A program made the translations under genes and the position numbers. Below, piece by piece: positions 25,842 through 34,128 of a stretch of DNA of 64,000 nucleotides. This stretch comes from Paenibacillus humicus NBRC 102415. Its GTDB lineage: Bacteria > Bacillota > Bacilli > Paenibacillales > Paenibacillaceae. The stretch's first letter is position 1. Every line of letters begins with the position of its first letter. The DNA is taken from assembly GCF_004000905.1 (NCBI RefSeq), contig NZ_BIMD01000022.1, positions 19,196 through 83,195 on the forward strand, in the 5' to 3' direction. The notes beneath the pieces are model-generated. The model was not told the DNA's origin. It did no database searches and saw only the letters and a program-made list of their open reading frames with translations.

Positions 25842-27170
25842 ATGAGAAACATAAGCAAGCTTGGAATCGCCGCCGTCACGGCCATGACGCTGCTCACCGC
25901 GTGCAGCGGCGGCACGAACAATGAAGCCTCCTCCAAGAACGGGGAAGGGGCGGACGCCGGCAAGAAGACCAAGCTCACCGTATGGCATAATTTCGCCGGG
26001 GACGACGCCCGCGCCAAGACGGTCCGAGCCAAGATCGAGGAATTCGCCGCCAGCCATCCCGACGTCGAGCTCGACGCTCAAGCCATTCCTCCGGACGGAT
26101 ACCGCCAGCGGCTGAGCACGGTCGCCGCCGCGGACGAGATGCCGGATGTGTTCCTCTCCTACTCCGGCAGCCACATCAAGGGCTTCCAGGAGTCCGGGCT
26201 CGTGCAGCCGATCAACGAGCTGCTCGACAGCAAGCAGGAATGGAAGGACAACTTCCTGCCCGGAGCCTTCGACGGCTCGACGATCGACGGCAGCACCTAT
26301 CTCGCTCCGCTCGCCATGTCGGCGACGTCCTTCCTCTACTATAATGCGGATCTGTTCAAGCAGAACAACGTCGCCGTTCCGAAAACCTGGGATGAGCTGA
26401 TGGCAGCCGTCGCCGCCTTCAACAAGGCCGGCATTACGCCGATCGCGCTCGGCAACAAGGCGCCATGGGTCGCGCAGTCGACCATTCTCGGTTCTCTGGC
26501 GGACCGCGTGACGGGAACCGAATGGTTCAAGAAAGCGGTCGCGCAGGATGGAGCCTCCTTTGCCGATCCGCAGTTCGTGGAAGCTCTGGGCTATTTCAAA
26601 CAGCTCGTCGACGCGAACGCTTTCGCCAAGGACGCCAATACGATCGACAATACCCAGGCGGAGCAATACTTCGTGCAGGGCAAGGCAGCCATGATGGTGA
26701 GCGGCGCATGGACGCTGACGAATCTCGCCGCGACCAGCGAGGACGAGCTGAAGAAGATCGACATCACGGTGCTTCCTTCCGTTCCGGGCGGCAAAGGCGA
26801 GGCGAACACCATTACCGGCGGCGCCGGTGCCGGCTTTGCGCTCAGCAAAAAGGCGGAGGGCGACAAGAAGCAGGCCGCGCTCGACTTCATTTACGCGGTG
26901 AGCGGACCGGAGACGCAGAAGGCGATTGCCGAAAGCAACTCTATGATCATGTACAAGACGGAAGTCGACCAGTCGAAGGTCACCTCCCTCTATTACAAGG
27001 CGTTCGAGCTCGTCAAGACGATCGGCATCACGCCGGTCTACGACGCCTACCTGTCGGCCGAAGCGGCGGAGGCCATCAACAACGGCCTGCAGGAGCTCAT
27101 GATGGGCGGCAAGCCGGAGACGGTCGCCCAGAATCTCCAGGATGCCCAAGCCCGTTCGCTCAACCCATAA
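25842..27170 (+). CDS. sugar ABC transporter substrate-binding lipoprotein
   Basis: The 442-residue protein has a lipoprotein signal peptide with lipobox LLTACS near residue 20, then an SBP_bac_1-type sequence (LTVWHNFAGDDARAKTVRAK). It is the extracellular sugar receptor for the two permeases that follow. AGGGGGAA lies six bases before ATG 25842, which is preferred to ATG 25824. The gene lies under the YesMN-type regulators. No glycosidase accompanies it, so the substrate is unclear. Confidence 0.9.
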   Translation: MRNISKLGIAAVTAMTLLTACSGGTNNEASSKNGEGADAGKKTKLTVWHNFAGDDARAKTVRAKIEEFAASHPDVELDAQAIPPDGYRQRLSTVAAADEMPDVFLSYSGSHIKGFQESGLVQPINELLDSKQEWKDNFLPGAFDGSTIDGSTYLAPLAMSATSFLYYNADLFKQNNVAVPKTWDELMAAVAAFNKAGITPIALGNKAPWVAQSTILGSLADRVTGTEWFKKAVAQDGASFADPQFVEALGYFKQLVDANAFAKDANTIDNTQAEQYFVQGKAAMMVSGAWTLTNLAATSEDELKKIDITVLPSVPGGKGEANTITGGAGAGFALSKKAEGDKKQAALDFIYAVSGPETQKAIAESNSMIMYKTEVDQSKVTSLYYKAFELVKTIGITPVYDAYLSAEAAEAINNGLQELMMGGKPETVAQNLQDAQARSLNP

Positions 27171-27181
27171 CCGCACAGTCG

Positions 27182-27212
27182 GAGACCCGTGCCCGCAGCG
27201 GGTCTCTTTTTT
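27182..27212 (+). terminator. intrinsic terminator inside the operon (partial readthrough)
   Basis: GAGACCCG and CGGGTCTC enclose a nine-base loop, followed by six T. It lies between the binding protein gene and the permease genes, and the permease ribosome binding site follows at once. This would give more binding protein than permease. Confidence 0.88.
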
Positions 27213-27234
27213 GCACAAAGGAGGCTGACAACCC

Positions 27235-28110
27235 GTGCCGACCCCACTTCGCAGCAGAGGCTTCATCGCGGCGGCGCTGCTGCCCGCACTGATCGTATTC
27301 ATCCTGTTCGCCATCGTGCCGATTCTGTGGTCCGTCTATTACGGCTTCTTCCAATGGAAAGGAATGGGCCAGCCGAAGTTCATCGGATTCGGCAACTATT
27401 CGGCCATGCTGCAGGATCCCGTCTTCTGGAGGGCTCTGAAAAACAACTTGATCCTCGTCGTTTCCGCCATTGCCGGGCAGATTCCCATCGCGCTCGTCGG
27501 CGCGCTGCTGCTCACCGCGAACGGCTGGTTCAACCGGCTGATCCGCTCTGCGCTGTTCATGCCGATGGTGCTGTCCACCGTCGTCATCGGGATGATCTGG
27601 GGCTATATCTACAACTCGCAGTTCGGCCTGCTGAACGAGGCGCTCTCGCTGCTGGGGCTCGAGAGCTGGACCCGGGCGTGGCTGTCCGATCCCAAGATCA
27701 ATATGTACGCCGTCTCCATTCCGATCAACTGGAGCAACATCGGGCCTTACTTGATCATCTTCATTGCCGCCCTCCAAAACATCTCCTCGGAAATCCACGA
27801 TGCCGCCGCCATCGACGGCGCTTCCGGCTGGCGCAAGCTGCGTTCGGTGACGCTTCCGATGGTATGGAGCACGGTCGTCGTCACGCTGGTGCTCTGCATC
27901 GCAGGCAGCCTGAAGGCGTTCGACCATGTCATCGTGATGACGGGCGGCGGACCGGCCAAGTCGACGGAGCTGCTCGCCACTTATATGTACAACAACACGT
28001 TCGCCGTCTACCGCTACGGGTACGGCTCCGCCGTCTCCACCATGATCATCGTCATCAGCCTGCTGCTCATCGCGCTCAACCTGCTGGTCACCCGCCGGAA
28101 GAACGGATGA
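27235..28110 (+). CDS. sugar ABC transporter permease (MalF/UgpA type)
   Basis: The 291-residue protein has about six spans and the loop HDAAAIDGASGWRKLRSVTLP that docks the ATPase. The start is GTG 27235, ten bases after AAAGGAGG. It pairs with the next permease. No ATPase gene is nearby, as usual for sugar importers that share MsmX. Confidence 0.92.
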   Translation: MPTPLRSRGFIAAALLPALIVFILFAIVPILWSVYYGFFQWKGMGQPKFIGFGNYSAMLQDPVFWRALKNNLILVVSAIAGQIPIALVGALLLTANGWFNRLIRSALFMPMVLSTVVIGMIWGYIYNSQFGLLNEALSLLGLESWTRAWLSDPKINMYAVSIPINWSNIGPYLIIFIAALQNISSEIHDAAAIDGASGWRKLRSVTLPMVWSTVVVTLVLCIAGSLKAFDHVIVMTGGGPAKSTELLATYMYNNTFAVYRYGYGSAVSTMIIVISLLLIALNLLVTRRKNG

Positions 28111-28129
28111 GGGAAGAGGAGGACTCCTA

Positions 28130-29005
28130 ATGAAGGCAACTGCTGCTCCTATCCGGCCCGAGGCCGTCGGAAAGCCTCGGGCCGGCTCCGCCGCCGGGCG
28201 ATTCGCGGTGAAGCTTGCCCTGCTGCTCTACGCGGCGGGCACGCTGTATCCGCTCTACTGGCTGTTCATCAGCGCGCTCAAGACCAACGACGAATTTTTT
28301 GCCCATCCCTATGCGCTGCCGCAGAAATGGGTGCTCTCCAATCTGTCCCGCGCTTGGGAGCTCGGGCATATGGGCCGCGCCATGGTCAACTCCGTTGTCG
28401 TATCGGTGCTGGCCGTCGCCCTGACGCTGCTGCTCGGCACGATGGCCGCCTATGTGCTTTCCCGCTTCCGCTTTCCGCTGTCGCGGGCGGCGACGGGGCT
28501 GTTCGTGCTCGGCATGCTGATTCCGATCCACAGCACGCTCGTGCCCTTGTTCATCGTCATGAACAAGGTCGGGATGCTCGATACGTACGCTTCCTTGATC
28601 CTGCCTTACACCGCCTTCGAGCTGCCGATCGCGATCTTCGTGACGATCGCTTATCTGGCATCCATCCCGCGCGAGATCGAGGAGGCGGCGCTCATCGACG
28701 GCTGCGGCTGGTGGGGCATCTTCTTCCGGATGATCCTGCCGCTGTGCAAGCCCGCGCTCGCCACGGTGGCGATTCTGGCTTTCCTGCGCTTCTGGAACGA
28801 CTTCGCGTTCGCGCTCGTGTTCATCAACTCGCAGGCGCTCAAGACGCTGCCACTCAGCCTCGCCCTGTTCTCCGACGGCTTCGGCACGGATTACAGCCTG
28901 ACGATGGGGGCGATGGCCATTGCCGTGCTGCCGACCATCGCCGCTTATCTGGTCTTCCAGGAACAGATCATGAAGGGCATGACGGCGGGTGCCGTCAAAG
29001 GCTGA
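28130..29005 (+). CDS. sugar ABC transporter permease (MalG/UgpE type)
   Basis: The 291-residue protein has about six spans, with the EAA loop EEAALIDGCGWWGIFFRMILP cut by two aromatic residues in its middle. It starts 19 bases after the partner permease with a GGAAGAGGAGG-type site and is the last gene of the YesMN-linked operon. Confidence 0.92.
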   Translation: MKATAAPIRPEAVGKPRAGSAAGRFAVKLALLLYAAGTLYPLYWLFISALKTNDEFFAHPYALPQKWVLSNLSRAWELGHMGRAMVNSVVVSVLAVALTLLLGTMAAYVLSRFRFPLSRAATGLFVLGMLIPIHSTLVPLFIVMNKVGMLDTYASLILPYTAFELPIAIFVTIAYLASIPREIEEAALIDGCGWWGIFFRMILPLCKPALATVAILAFLRFWNDFAFALVFINSQALKTLPLSLALFSDGFGTDYSLTMGAMAIAVLPTIAAYLVFQEQIMKGMTAGAVKG

Positions 29006-29105
29006 TGAAGAATCGTTCTTAATATGGAATTTTATGTATAAAAACGAATATTCAATAGGCCTAATGGTATAAATTATTCATAAAATTAGGTCAATGGATG
29101 CAATA

Positions 29106-29140
29106 AAAACCGGTTCCATTTGGTTGGGAACCGGTTTTTT
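29106..29140 (+). terminator. intrinsic terminator of the second sugar operon
   Basis: AAAACCGGTTCC pairs perfectly with GGAACCGGTTTT and ends in a run of six T. Confidence 0.93.
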
Positions 29141-29199
29141 AATGTGAAGTCAATAGGACCTCTGTGCAAAAAAAGATAGGTTATGCTACTTAGTTCATA

Positions 29200-29229
29200 T
29201 TGACGGGTTGTCTTTATGCATTCTATAAT
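29200..29229 (+). promoter_or_regulatory. sigma-A promoter for the DUF5317 gene
   Basis: TTGACG (29200-29205) and TATAAT (29224-29229) lie 18 bases apart. The transcript would have a leader of about 90 bases without a recognised riboswitch. Confidence 0.75.
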
Positions 29230-29324
29230 GGCAATGATCAAATGCAAATGTTGGTAATTGTAGAACTTTACTGCAATATTGATATTGTCGTCGATTGCCG
29301 TAATCTTCTGAAGGGGAAACTGCT

Positions 29325-29912
29325 ATGGTCTATGATGGCATCCTTATCGGCCTTGTCGTCGGATTTATCCGGGCAGGCTGGAAGAGCGGCTTGATCGCTC
29401 TCGGCAATATCCGAATTAAGGGCGGCTGGGTTTTTCCGCTGCTGCTTATTGTCCAGTTCGGTTTGTTCTATCTGCAAGATTATGTGTCCTTTTTCGCTCG
29501 TTTCAACTCCTACTTTTATATGCTCGTTTATGTTGCAGGGCTTTCTCTACTCTACGTAAACCGCTCTTACAAGGGAATAAACTTGCTTTTTATTGGTGTC
29601 TTTCTGAATTTCCTGGTCATGCTGGTGAACGGCGGACGAATGCCGGTGTCGCTGGAGGCTGCCTCCGTACTTGATCCTCATTTTATTGAAATGCTGAAGA
29701 ACGGAGACGTACTGTACAAGCATATTCTTCTGGATAGTTCAACTAGACTCCCGTTTCTGGGAGACATCATACCTTTGGGTCCTCCTTATCCAAGAAGGCA
29801 GGCCATCAGTATTGGAGATGTAATCATGAATATAGGTATCTTCTTCTATATTACATCGCAAATGTCTTCCCAAAAAACCCATGAAAAGCAGCCTCGTACA
29901 GAAGCGGCTTGA
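29325..29912 (+). CDS. DUF5317 family membrane protein
   Basis: The 195-residue protein has four or five membrane segments and the family motif NGGRMPVS near residue 103. Its biochemical role is unknown. AAGGGG lies eight bases before the ATG. The gene is clearly lower in GC than its neighbours and heads a small unit with a 30-residue peptide gene, with the GGDEF/HD-GYP gene after a terminator. Confidence 0.78.
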   Translation: MVYDGILIGLVVGFIRAGWKSGLIALGNIRIKGGWVFPLLLIVQFGLFYLQDYVSFFARFNSYFYMLVYVAGLSLLYVNRSYKGINLLFIGVFLNFLVMLVNGGRMPVSLEAASVLDPHFIEMLKNGDVLYKHILLDSSTRLPFLGDIIPLGPPYPRRQAISIGDVIMNIGIFFYITSQMSSQKTHEKQPRTEAA

Positions 29913-29954
29913 TCTTGAAAAAGGGGCTTTGAAGCATGAAGGGAGGTGACGAAT

Positions 29955-30047
29955 ATGAAAAAAGTCAATGTTAAAGTCATTCTCTTTAATCTTGCCATCA
30001 TTGCTTCCCTGGGAGTTGCGCTGACTTCGGGACTTAAAGTATTCTAA
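29955..30047 (+). CDS. 30-residue hydrophobic peptide
   Basis: A short frame starts with ATG five bases after the very strong site GGGAGGTGA (29941-29949) and ends with TAA just before a terminator. The product has a basic start (MKKVNVK), one hydrophobic stretch (VILFNLAIIASLGVAL) and ends TSGLKVF. It could be a single-span membrane peptide or an exported signal peptide. No family is recognised. The strong ribosome binding site and terminator make it a real gene in my view. Confidence 0.65.
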   Translation: MKKVNVKVILFNLAIIASLGVALTSGLKVF

Positions 30048-30059
30048 TAGCTTAAAAAA

Positions 30060-30090
30060 GGAGACAGAATGATCGTTCTGTTTCCTTTTT
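30060..30090 (+). terminator. intrinsic terminator after the small peptide gene
   Basis: GGAGACAGAA and TTCTGTTTCC pair with one G-T step around TGATCG, followed by five T. Confidence 0.85.
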
Positions 30091-30120
30091 AATATTTACC
30101 CGTTAAGAGGGAGAGCCAGG

Positions 30121-31998
30121 ATGAAACAGTTGAAAGCTATCGCGGTTATACTTAAAACGCCCTCATACCTCTATGTAGTCCTGCTATCTTTAATGGGTAG
30201 TCTATTATTGCTTTCTTACTTTCTTCCTGTCGGAATTGCCATTTCTAACGACAGATGGATCACGATTTACGCCATGACTGCAGGAGTCGTCTTGCTTGAT
30301 TACTTTATGTTTCAACTCCCGCCTGAAGGGCACCGTCAATCCATGGACTCCACTATTTTTTTGGCGACCGTATTTGTATATGGAGTAGAGCCGGCACTGT
30401 TGACTTTGGCCATAAGCACCTTTTTTATTGTTTTCAATCATAAGGATACCAAGTGGTGGAAACATTTCCTTAATCTCGCTATGTATACTTTTATGATTGT
30501 TGGGGCTAATTACATCTACTTGCGGTTCGGCGGCGAGACAGGCACTTTTGAGACTTCTTTCCTGCCGGCATTCATTGTTTCGCTTGCGGCCTACTTCTGT
30601 ATAAACGTCCTTTTGATTGGAACCTATTATTTTTTGGTCTACAAAGGAAGACTTGTCGAAATCCTGCGAATGTTTATCAAGGAAGTTCTCTTTGCCTATC
30701 TCAGCATTTTGCTGTTATCAATGATTCTGGTTATTTTGCTTATTTATACCAGTCTTTTCGGCCTATTTCTGTTCTTGATTATCGCTACGCTGCTGTCGCA
30801 CGTCTTCAAACAGCTTTTCCTCATGTACCACGAAATCAACGACAAAGCCAACAAGGACCAGCGGACAGGGCTGTACAACCACAGCTACCTGGAAGAGAAG
30901 CTGGATGACTTCATAAAAACCTACCGCGAGGATGGGAATGTTTTCTCCTTCGCGATGCTGGACCTCGACGACTTCAAGAAGTACAACGATCTCTACGGAC
31001 ATCCGCAAGGAGACAAGCTGCTCAGCTTCGTCGGCTCCATCATCAAGGCGGAGTGCGAGCCTTTTGGATTCGTCTGCGCCCGCTACGGCGGAGAGGAATT
31101 TGCGGTCATCATGCCGGCGTACGGCAAAAACGAAGCGCGCAAGTTCATCAACCAGCTGCGCAAGACGGTGAACAATTCTCCGTTCGAAGGCGTCGAAATC
31201 CTCCCGCACGGATGCGTGTCGTTCTCGGCCGGCGTCATGGAGATGAATGCCGATACGTACGAGAAGTCGCAGCTTGTCGGCTTGTCCGACCGGGCGATGT
31301 ACATCTCCAAGTCCAAAGGCAAGAACACGGTGACGATCTACGGCGAGCAGACCTATCTGCCGCAGAAGTTCGAGCATGAAATCAACGAGCTGGAGCAGCA
31401 GATCCGTGTATTCCTCTCCAAGGATGTCTACACGTTCAAGCATTCCAAGAGGGTGTTCTCCTACGCGGTGGACATGGCGGAGAAACTCGGCCTGAACGAG
31501 GAGGAGAGGCGCACGCTTATTCTGGGCGCGCTTATCCACGATATCGGCAAGCTGGAGATTCCGAGGGAAGTGCTGACCAAGAGGGCGAAGCTGTCCAAGG
31601 AAGAATGGGAGCTCGTCAAGCAGCATGTCACCTTCGGCAAGGAGTTTCTTCTCGCATCGGGAACCTATTCGGATCTCGTGCCGCTTGTCGAGCTGCATCA
31701 TGAACGCTATGACGGGACGGGTTATCCGCATGGGCTCAAGGGGACGGAGATCCCGAAGCTGGCGAGGCTGCTTTGCATCATCGATTCCTTTGACGCGATG
31801 ACGACCGAGCGTCCTTACCAGCGGACCCGTACGTTCGAGGAGGCCGTGGAGGAAATCCAGGCCTGCTCAGGATCGCAGTTCGATCCGGAGCTCGCCGTTC
31901 CGTTCATCGCCTATGTCAACCACCGGATCGAGCAGGACGATATCCCCGAGGAGATCATCCAGCAGCTCCGCGAGCAGCAGGAAAGAGAAGGAGCTTGA
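30121..31998 (+). CDS. GGDEF plus HD-GYP cyclic-di-GMP enzyme with membrane sensor
   Basis: The 625-residue protein has about seven N-terminal membrane spans (residues 10-225). A GGDEF domain with intact RYGGEEF (321-327) follows, then an HD-GYP domain with HD at 473-474, HH at 526-527 and GYP at 534-536. GGDEF domains make cyclic-di-GMP and HD-GYP domains degrade it; both active sites look complete. GAGGGAGAG precedes the ATG. Base composition changes inside the gene: the membrane part is AT-rich with TTA and ATT codons, whereas the sequence after about 30830 has the high GC of the rest of the window. Confidence 0.92.
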   Translation: MKQLKAIAVILKTPSYLYVVLLSLMGSLLLLSYFLPVGIAISNDRWITIYAMTAGVVLLDYFMFQLPPEGHRQSMDSTIFLATVFVYGVEPALLTLAISTFFIVFNHKDTKWWKHFLNLAMYTFMIVGANYIYLRFGGETGTFETSFLPAFIVSLAAYFCINVLLIGTYYFLVYKGRLVEILRMFIKEVLFAYLSILLLSMILVILLIYTSLFGLFLFLIIATLLSHVFKQLFLMYHEINDKANKDQRTGLYNHSYLEEKLDDFIKTYREDGNVFSFAMLDLDDFKKYNDLYGHPQGDKLLSFVGSIIKAECEPFGFVCARYGGEEFAVIMPAYGKNEARKFINQLRKTVNNSPFEGVEILPHGCVSFSAGVMEMNADTYEKSQLVGLSDRAMYISKSKGKNTVTIYGEQTYLPQKFEHEINELEQQIRVFLSKDVYTFKHSKRVFSYAVDMAEKLGLNEEERRTLILGALIHDIGKLEIPREVLTKRAKLSKEEWELVKQHVTFGKEFLLASGTYSDLVPLVELHHERYDGTGYPHGLKGTEIPKLARLLCIIDSFDAMTTERPYQRTRTFEEAVEEIQACSGSQFDPELAVPFIAYVNHRIEQDDIPEEIIQQLREQQEREGA

Positions 31999-32004
31999 TT
32001 CGCT

Positions 32005-32034
32005 GGCCGTTTGCCGATGAGGCAAACGGCCTTT
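32005..32034 (+). terminator. intrinsic terminator of the GGDEF/HD-GYP gene
   Basis: A perfect 11-bp stem, GGCCGTTTGCC / GGCAAACGGCC, with loop GATGA and a T-rich tail. Confidence 0.88.
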
Positions 32035-32053
32035 ATTATTTTCCTTTAGCCTA

Positions 32054-32107
32054 TTGACGTTTTAGGGGACGAAAAGTCATAATTTAATAGAATGTAAACG
32101 CTATACA
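32054..32107 (+). promoter_or_regulatory. sigma-A promoter with cre-like palindrome for the serine hydrolase gene
   Basis: TTGACG (32054-32059) and CATAAT (32078-32083) are 18 bases apart. TGTAAACGCTATACA (32093-32107) follows near the start site. It has matching TGTA/TACA ends and a central CG, and fits 12 of 14 cre positions. Confidence 0.6.
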
Positions 32108-32156
32108 GGTCTCCTGGACGACAAACGCAACTTCAAAAGGAGGCTGAACGCATCGC

Positions 32157-33329
32157 ATGAGCAAGCCTGACAAAGTAGCCTTGAGGCTGCAGGAAACGAT
32201 GGATCGCCGCCGCATCGTCGGCATGGCCTGCGCGTTTCTCATTCGCGGGCGGCTCGTCTGGAGCGGCGGTCTGGGACTGGCGGACAAGGAAAGAGGCTTG
32301 CCGGTGTCGGACAAGACGATCTTCCGCATCGCATCCATCTCCAAGACGGTCACAGCCGCTGCGCTGCTTCAGCTCGCCGATCGCGGGTTATGCGGCTTGG
32401 ACGACGACGCAGGCAAGCTTGTCGGCCTTCCGCTCCGCCATCCGGCCTTTCCCGGCCAGCCGGTTACGCTGCGGCAGCTGATGACCCATACGTCGGGACT
32501 GCGCGACGAGTATGCCGGCTTCGCGGCCGCTTCCCGTCAGGATCCCATGATTCCGCTCTCTGAACTGATCGTTCCCGGAGGACAATGGCATCCCGCCAAG
32601 CTGTGGGGGGACAAGCCGCCGGGGGATCCGTCCGGTTATGAATACTCCAACCTTGGCGCGATTGTCATGGCGACGATTATCGAGCGGCTGAGCGGCGAGC
32701 GCTTCGACCGCTATTGCCGCAAGCATCTCTTCGAGCCGCTCGGCATGCGGGATTCCAGCTTCAACCTGCAGGATTTCGAGGAGCCCGACCGAATCGCCGT
32801 CCTCTATGAGTACGATGCCGATGCCGGCGACTATGTTCCGGCCGCAGACGCATTTCGCGGTTGTCTGCCGGAGCGGACGGACCTGCGGGATTATGTTCCC
32901 GGCGCCAACGGATCGTTGTTCGGCCCGCAAGGCGGCCTCCGGACGACAATCGCGGATCTGTCCCGCTGGCTGGAGATGCTGGCCGGCAAGGGCGAGCGCA
33001 GCGGAGTCCGGATTCTCCGCAAGGAGACGGCGGAGCAGATGCAAGCCCGGCAATGGTCCAGGGTTCCGCAGGAAGGCTTCTACCGGGAAGGCGGCCTGCA
33101 GCTCCAGCGGACGCATGATCTCATGCCCGGCAGGCTGATGATCGGCCATCCCGGCGACGCCTACGGGCTGCGCAGCGGAATGTATTTCGATCCCGAAGCC
33201 GGAATCGGCCTGATTTATGCCATGAACGGGCTGGACGACGCCAAGGAAGGCCATGTGTTCACGGCGGCGGAGACCGAGTTGGCGGCCGCGATGGCCGAAA
33301 TATTCCTGCGGAAGAAGAATCAGCGTTAA
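32157..33329 (+). CDS. serine hydrolase, beta-lactamase class C family
   Basis: The 390-residue protein has the class C/penicillin-binding protein-like fold motifs: SISK at residues 60-63 (nucleophile Ser60, Lys63) and YSN at 163-165. It has no signal peptide, so it is probably a cytoplasmic esterase or peptidase rather than a resistance beta-lactamase. AAAAGGAGG is 13 bases before the ATG, a longer gap than usual, and no better in-frame start is seen. It is monocistronic. Confidence 0.86.
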   Translation: MSKPDKVALRLQETMDRRRIVGMACAFLIRGRLVWSGGLGLADKERGLPVSDKTIFRIASISKTVTAAALLQLADRGLCGLDDDAGKLVGLPLRHPAFPGQPVTLRQLMTHTSGLRDEYAGFAAASRQDPMIPLSELIVPGGQWHPAKLWGDKPPGDPSGYEYSNLGAIVMATIIERLSGERFDRYCRKHLFEPLGMRDSSFNLQDFEEPDRIAVLYEYDADAGDYVPAADAFRGCLPERTDLRDYVPGANGSLFGPQGGLRTTIADLSRWLEMLAGKGERSGVRILRKETAEQMQARQWSRVPQEGFYREGGLQLQRTHDLMPGRLMIGHPGDAYGLRSGMYFDPEAGIGLIYAMNGLDDAKEGHVFTAAETELAAAMAEIFLRKKNQR

Positions 33330-33395
33330 CGGCGTCTTCACCGGGAGCCTGCAAGGCGCATTTCCGGCACAGCATGGACCCGGAGCCTGCTAGGC

Positions 33396-33427
33396 CGCCT
33401 CTAGGAGCAGACGCCTCTAGGAGCAGC
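33396..33427. repeat. 16-bp tandem repeat, two copies
   Basis: CGCCTCTAGGAGCAG followed by A (first copy) or C (second copy), in the 278-base gap between the serine hydrolase and DUF3870 genes. I see nothing else in that gap. Confidence 0.75.
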
Positions 33428-33607
33428 TTGAACCGGGAACATGGTTGCCGTTAGAAGGGCATAACATGTCGGCGCGTGTCTGTGGTCGCAGTCAACGCCG
33501 GGCCGGCATGGGCCAATAGCAGGATTTCTTATTTACAACCCGCTCGAGTCGATGTTAGAATAATTAACATCCAGCGAGCGCATGAAGCAGACAAGGGAGA
33601 ATGACGG

Positions 33608-33928
33608 ATGCCTTTCGACAAAAACACGCTGTATCTCATAGGCGATGCCCAGTCATCCGTGAACAATCCGATTACCCAGCAGTACAGCGCTTTTTTCATC
33701 GGGCTCGTCGTTGGGAAGGAATCCGGGATCATCATCGATGCCGGCTGCTCCTCCACCATTCCGCTTACTTCGGAGTTCGTCCGCTCGATCTTCATCGGCC
33801 ACTCCGTTCTGGACGTGGAGCTGGTAGCCGAGGAAATCCGGAGCAGGTACCACGGCTCTTCACAGAAGGCATTGATCGTCGCCTTCAAGGACGCCTCCAA
33901 AAAATTCAAATCCACGCTCATCGACTAG
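33608..33928 (+). CDS. DUF3870 family protein
   Basis: The 106-residue protein matches DUF3870: NTLYLIGDAQSSVNNPITQQ at the start, GIIIDAGCSSTIPLTSEFV in the middle and IRSRYHGSSQKALIVAFKDA at the end. Its function is unknown; conserved Cys and Asp residues suggest an enzyme or a binding role. AAGGGAG precedes the ATG. It is separated from the dpp operon by a large hairpin terminator. Confidence 0.85.
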   Translation: MPFDKNTLYLIGDAQSSVNNPITQQYSAFFIGLVVGKESGIIIDAGCSSTIPLTSEFVRSIFIGHSVLDVELVAEEIRSRYHGSSQKALIVAFKDASKKFKSTLID

Positions 33929-34013
33929 AAGAGCAGGCCTCCGCGCCTACTTCCGGTCAGCGTACGCTGCTTTATTTATCCGTATGGCGGGACATTCCGG
34001 CATGCACGTAAAT

Positions 34014-34073
34014 AAAACCCAGCCAACGGATCCAGGGACAAGCATGTCCCCGGCTGTTGGTCTGGGTTTTTTT
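34014..34073 (+). terminator. large nested hairpin terminator before the dpp operon
   Basis: AAAACCCAG and CTGGGTTTT form the outer stem, with inner pairs (CCAAC / GTTGG and GGGAC / GTCCC), followed by a T run. It probably also stops leftward transcripts. Confidence 0.88.
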
Positions 34074-34128
34074 CATACTCTGTATCAAAACCGAACCGAT
34101 CATTTCTTATATTCCGGGAGGATGGCCA

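Noticed and set aside
29230..29324. A cyclic-di-GMP riboswitch in the leader upstream of the c-di-GMP-linked genes
   Set aside because: I looked for the conserved GEMM core and tetraloop elements and did not find them.
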